From contig JAQGIJ010000071.1 in the NCBI GenBank assembly GCA_028291285.1, positions 1-6,989 on the forward strand: 6,989 nt of DNA, written 5' to 3'. The DNA comes from Phenylobacterium sp. (GTDB taxonomy: Bacteria; Pseudomonadota; Alphaproteobacteria; Caulobacterales; Caulobacteraceae). Of the stretch, positions 5,595-6,989 are shown one piece after another. Position 1 is the stretch's first letter. Each line of letters begins with the position of its first letter. The notes under the pieces are model-generated. The model saw only the letters and a program-made list of their open reading frames with translations, did not search any database and had not been told where the DNA came from. The position numbers and the translations under genes are program-made.

Positions 5595-5746
5595 CGTCAG
5601 GGGCGTGCTCGACGTCCAAAGACAGGGCGGGGTCGACGAAAACAGCTGACTGTTCGTCACCTTGCGAAACGTCGTTCGCCGGGGGTGGCGCACCGCCAAG
5701 CCCTGGGGCAAAGGAGGATGTGACAAGGATTTGGGCGGAGGAGACC
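5595..5746 (+). promoter_or_regulatory. Structured leader region upstream of pntAA
   Basis: This stretch separates the hydroxyacid dehydrogenase stop from the pntAA leader ORF. Two potential hairpins are visible: GACGAAAACAG (5635-5645) with CTGTTCGTC (5650-5658) around CTGA, and GCGAA (5664-5668) with TTCGC (5675-5679). AAGGAGG at 5711-5717 is followed at once by ATGTGA, a start-stop pair, and a second strong site GGAGGAG (5737-5743) serves the leader ORF. A perfect palindrome CTGACGTCAG (5591-5600) overlaps the preceding stop codon. I find no convincing -35/-10 pair, and no intrinsic terminator separates pntAA from the gene before. Confidence 0.45.
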
Positions 5747-5785
5747 ATGGGGTTGAGGGCTCTTCGTCGCGTGCGCGCGTCGTGA
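5747..5785 (+). CDS. Putative 12-residue leader ORF overlapping the pntAA start
   Basis: ATG 5747 is preceded by GGAGGAGACC, the best ribosome binding site in the area, yet its frame closes after 12 codons (MGLRALRRVRAS) at TGA 5783-5785. That stop overlaps the GTG start of pntAA (5782-5784) as GTGA, the usual layout for translational coupling. The GTG has no Shine-Dalgarno sequence of its own. The same 12 bases GAGGAGACCATG also precede pntAB (6927-6938). The peptide carries four arginines and matches nothing I recognise. It is either a coupling leader or the trace of a frameshift; the conserved pntAA sequence starting right at the GTG favours the first. Confidence 0.5.
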   Translation: MGLRALRRVRAS

Positions 5786-6921
5786 CGCGGACAGTGGCGG
5801 CGCTGCGCGAGACCTGGCCCGACGAGGCCAGGGTGGCGCTTTCGCCGGAGGTGGCGGCGCAGTTCCAGAAGGCCGGGATCGCGGTGCGCCTGGAGACGGG
5901 CGCGGGCGTGCGCGCCGGTTTCACCGATAAGGCCTATGCCGCGGCCGGCGCGGAGCTCGTCGACCGTTCGGCGGCGCTCGCCGCGGCCGATGTGCTGCTG
6001 GCTGTGCGCGCGCCGGGGGGCGACGAGATCCAGGGGCTGCGGCCCGGGGCGGCCGTGGTCGGCCTGCTGGATCCCTTCCGCAATCGGGAGCAGCTGGAGG
6101 CGATGGCCGCACGCGGCCTGGCGGCCTATGCCATGGAGCTGATTCCGCGCAGCACGCGCGCCCAGGCGATGGACGCGCTGTCCTCGCAGGCCAGCCTCGC
6201 CGGCTATCGGGCCGTGATCGAGGCCGCCGCCGCCTACGGCCGGCTCATGCCGATGATGACCACGGCGGCGGGGACCATCGCCCCGGCGCGCGTGTTCGTC
6301 ATGGGCGCCGGCGTGGCGGGCCTGCAGGCGATCGCCACCGCCCGTCGCCTCGGCGCGGTGGTCACCGCCACCGACGTCCGCCCCGCGGCCAAGGAGCAGG
6401 TGCAGAGCCTGGGCGCGCGGTTCGTGGCCGTGGAGGACGAGGAGTTCCGCGAGGCCGAATCCACCGGCGGCTACGCCAAGGCGATGAGCCCCGAGTACCA
6501 GGCCAAGCAGGCCGCGCTGGTGACGGACCACATCGGCAAGCAGGACATGGTGATCACGACCGCGCTGATTCCCGGCCGCCCGGCGCCGCGCCTGGTGACC
6601 GCCGCCCAGGTCGCTTCGATGCGTGCGGGCTCGGTGCTCGTCGATCTGGCCGTGGAGCAGGGCGGCAACATCGAAGGCGTGGCTCCCGGGGAGGTGATCG
6701 AGACCCCGGGCGGCGTTCGGATCATCGGCCTCAGCAACCACGCGGGCCGGGCGCCCGGGGACGCCTCGATGCTCTACGCCCGCAACGTCCAGGCCTTCGT
6801 CGCCCTGCTGAACCAGGACCCCGAGAAGAAGCCGCTCACCGAGGCGGAGGCCGAGATCCTGGCCGCGGCGCGCGTCGTCGCCGACGGCGAGGTCCTGTTC
6901 CGCCCCTCCAACCCCAGCTGA
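5782..6921 (+). CDS. pntA: NAD(P) transhydrogenase subunit alpha, part 1 (PntAA; NAD(H)-binding domain I)
   Basis: The 379-residue product is the soluble NAD(H)-binding component (domain I) of the proton-translocating transhydrogenase, which uses the proton gradient to move hydride from NADH to NADP+. It has an AlaDH/PNT N-terminal domain (RETWPDEARVALSPE near residues 9-23) and a C-terminal Rossmann domain with MGAGVAGLQA (174-183) and Asp198 in TATDVRP for the NAD ribose. The RQD loop that contacts domain III is intact: Arg123, Gln128 and Asp131, with the same spacing as R. rubrum Arg127/Gln132/Asp135. Also typical are STGGYAKAMSPEY, LVDLAVEQGGNIEG and the closing DASMLYARN. At 379 residues without membrane helices it is the split alphaproteobacterial form, unlike the 510-residue E. 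coli PntA. The GTG 5782 start fits the family N-terminus but lacks its own ribosome binding site; a leader ORF overlaps it. pntAB follows 14 bp after the stop. Confidence 0.93.
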   Translation: MTRTVAALRETWPDEARVALSPEVAAQFQKAGIAVRLETGAGVRAGFTDKAYAAAGAELVDRSAALAAADVLLAVRAPGGDEIQGLRPGAAVVGLLDPFRNREQLEAMAARGLAAYAMELIPRSTRAQAMDALSSQASLAGYRAVIEAAAAYGRLMPMMTTAAGTIAPARVFVMGAGVAGLQAIATARRLGAVVTATDVRPAAKEQVQSLGARFVAVEDEEFREAESTGGYAKAMSPEYQAKQAALVTDHIGKQDMVITTALIPGRPAPRLVTAAQVASMRAGSVLVDLAVEQGGNIEGVAPGEVIETPGGVRIIGLSNHAGRAPGDASMLYARNVQAFVALLNQDPEKKPLTEAEAEILAAARVVADGEVLFRPSNPS

Positions 6922-6935
6922 CCCGCGAGGAGACC

Positions 6936-6989
6936 ATGCCTTCCGCCCTTCCCGACGCAGATCTGATCGCGGTCTTCATCCTGGCCGCC
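6936..6989 (+). CDS. NAD(P) transhydrogenase subunit alpha, part 2 (PntAB), 5' end only
   Basis: Only 18 codons are inside the window (MPSALPDADLIAVFILAA), cut at the right edge. The frame starts with ATG after GCGAGGAGACC, 14 bp beyond the pntAA stop. The reading ends in a hydrophobic run, as expected for the first membrane helix of PntAB, a protein of about 100-140 residues that together with PntB forms the proton channel. The assignment rests mainly on position and the conserved pntAA-pntAB-pntB order. Confidence 0.8.
   Translation, partial: MPSALPDADLIAVFILAA

Noticed and set aside
4662..5924. A 420-codon minus-strand open frame opposite the hydroxyacid dehydrogenase
   Set aside because: It is the antisense shadow of a gene with a complete catalytic triad; its composition is His/Arg/Gly-rich without motifs.
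5557..6741. A 394-codon minus-strand open frame opposite pntAA
   Set aside because: Antisense shadow of a strongly conserved gene; no motif and no ribosome binding site of note.

Overview
The window is a GC-rich, densely coded stretch of bacterial chromosome. By eye it is about 70% G+C, with G/C strongly preferred at third codon positions. It looks like an alphaproteobacterium, most likely of the Caulobacterales type (Caulobacter/Phenylobacterium). This rests on the split proton-translocating transhydrogenase (a short pntAA followed by a separate pntAB), the small stand-alone SWIB-domain protein, GTG starts with strong Shine-Dalgarno sequences, and a -10-like element resembling the caulobacter GCTANA consensus. 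The taxonomic call is inference; no rRNA or species marker is present.

Layout. Positions 1-99 hold the 3' end of an unrecognised plus-strand gene. A stand-alone SWIB/MDM2-domain protein follows (232-492) and ends in a very strong intrinsic terminator (535-570). After a 120-bp spacer rich in short palindromes comes a Tat-signal, MepK/YcbK-like (DUF882, peptidase M15) murein endopeptidase gene (693-1244). Converging on it from the minus strand are a YcbB/LdtD-like L,D-transpeptidase (1647-3122) and, 12 bp downstream of it, a 122-residue proline-rich protein with one membrane anchor (1266-1634). Upstream of the transpeptidase lies a 13-bp tandem repeat (3211-3260) that runs into the stop codon of an acyl-CoA dehydrogenase (3250-4485, minus). 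Divergent from that gene is a D-2-hydroxyacid dehydrogenase (4644-5594, plus). After a structured 187-bp leader region comes pntAA (5782-6921), followed by the first 18 codons of pntAB (6936 onward, cut by the window end).

How the genes fit together. Two themes are visible. First, peptidoglycan 3-3 cross-link turnover: an L,D-transpeptidase that would make meso-DAP to meso-DAP cross-links sits beside a MepK-like enzyme that would cut them, with an unknown proline-rich envelope protein between. Second, redox metabolism: a probably NADPH-linked 2-hydroxyacid dehydrogenase lies just upstream of the transhydrogenase operon that generates NADPH. The acyl-CoA dehydrogenase belongs to beta-oxidation or a related acyl-CoA pathway and has an Asp where many relatives carry the catalytic Glu.

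No mobile element, CRISPR array, tRNA or rRNA was seen. Most of the window is ordinary chromosomal coding. The less ordinary items are the pntAA leader ORF, the tandem repeat before the transpeptidase, the paired complementary hairpins after the SWIB gene and the uncharacterised proline-rich protein. I do not see convincing evidence of a wholly new system.
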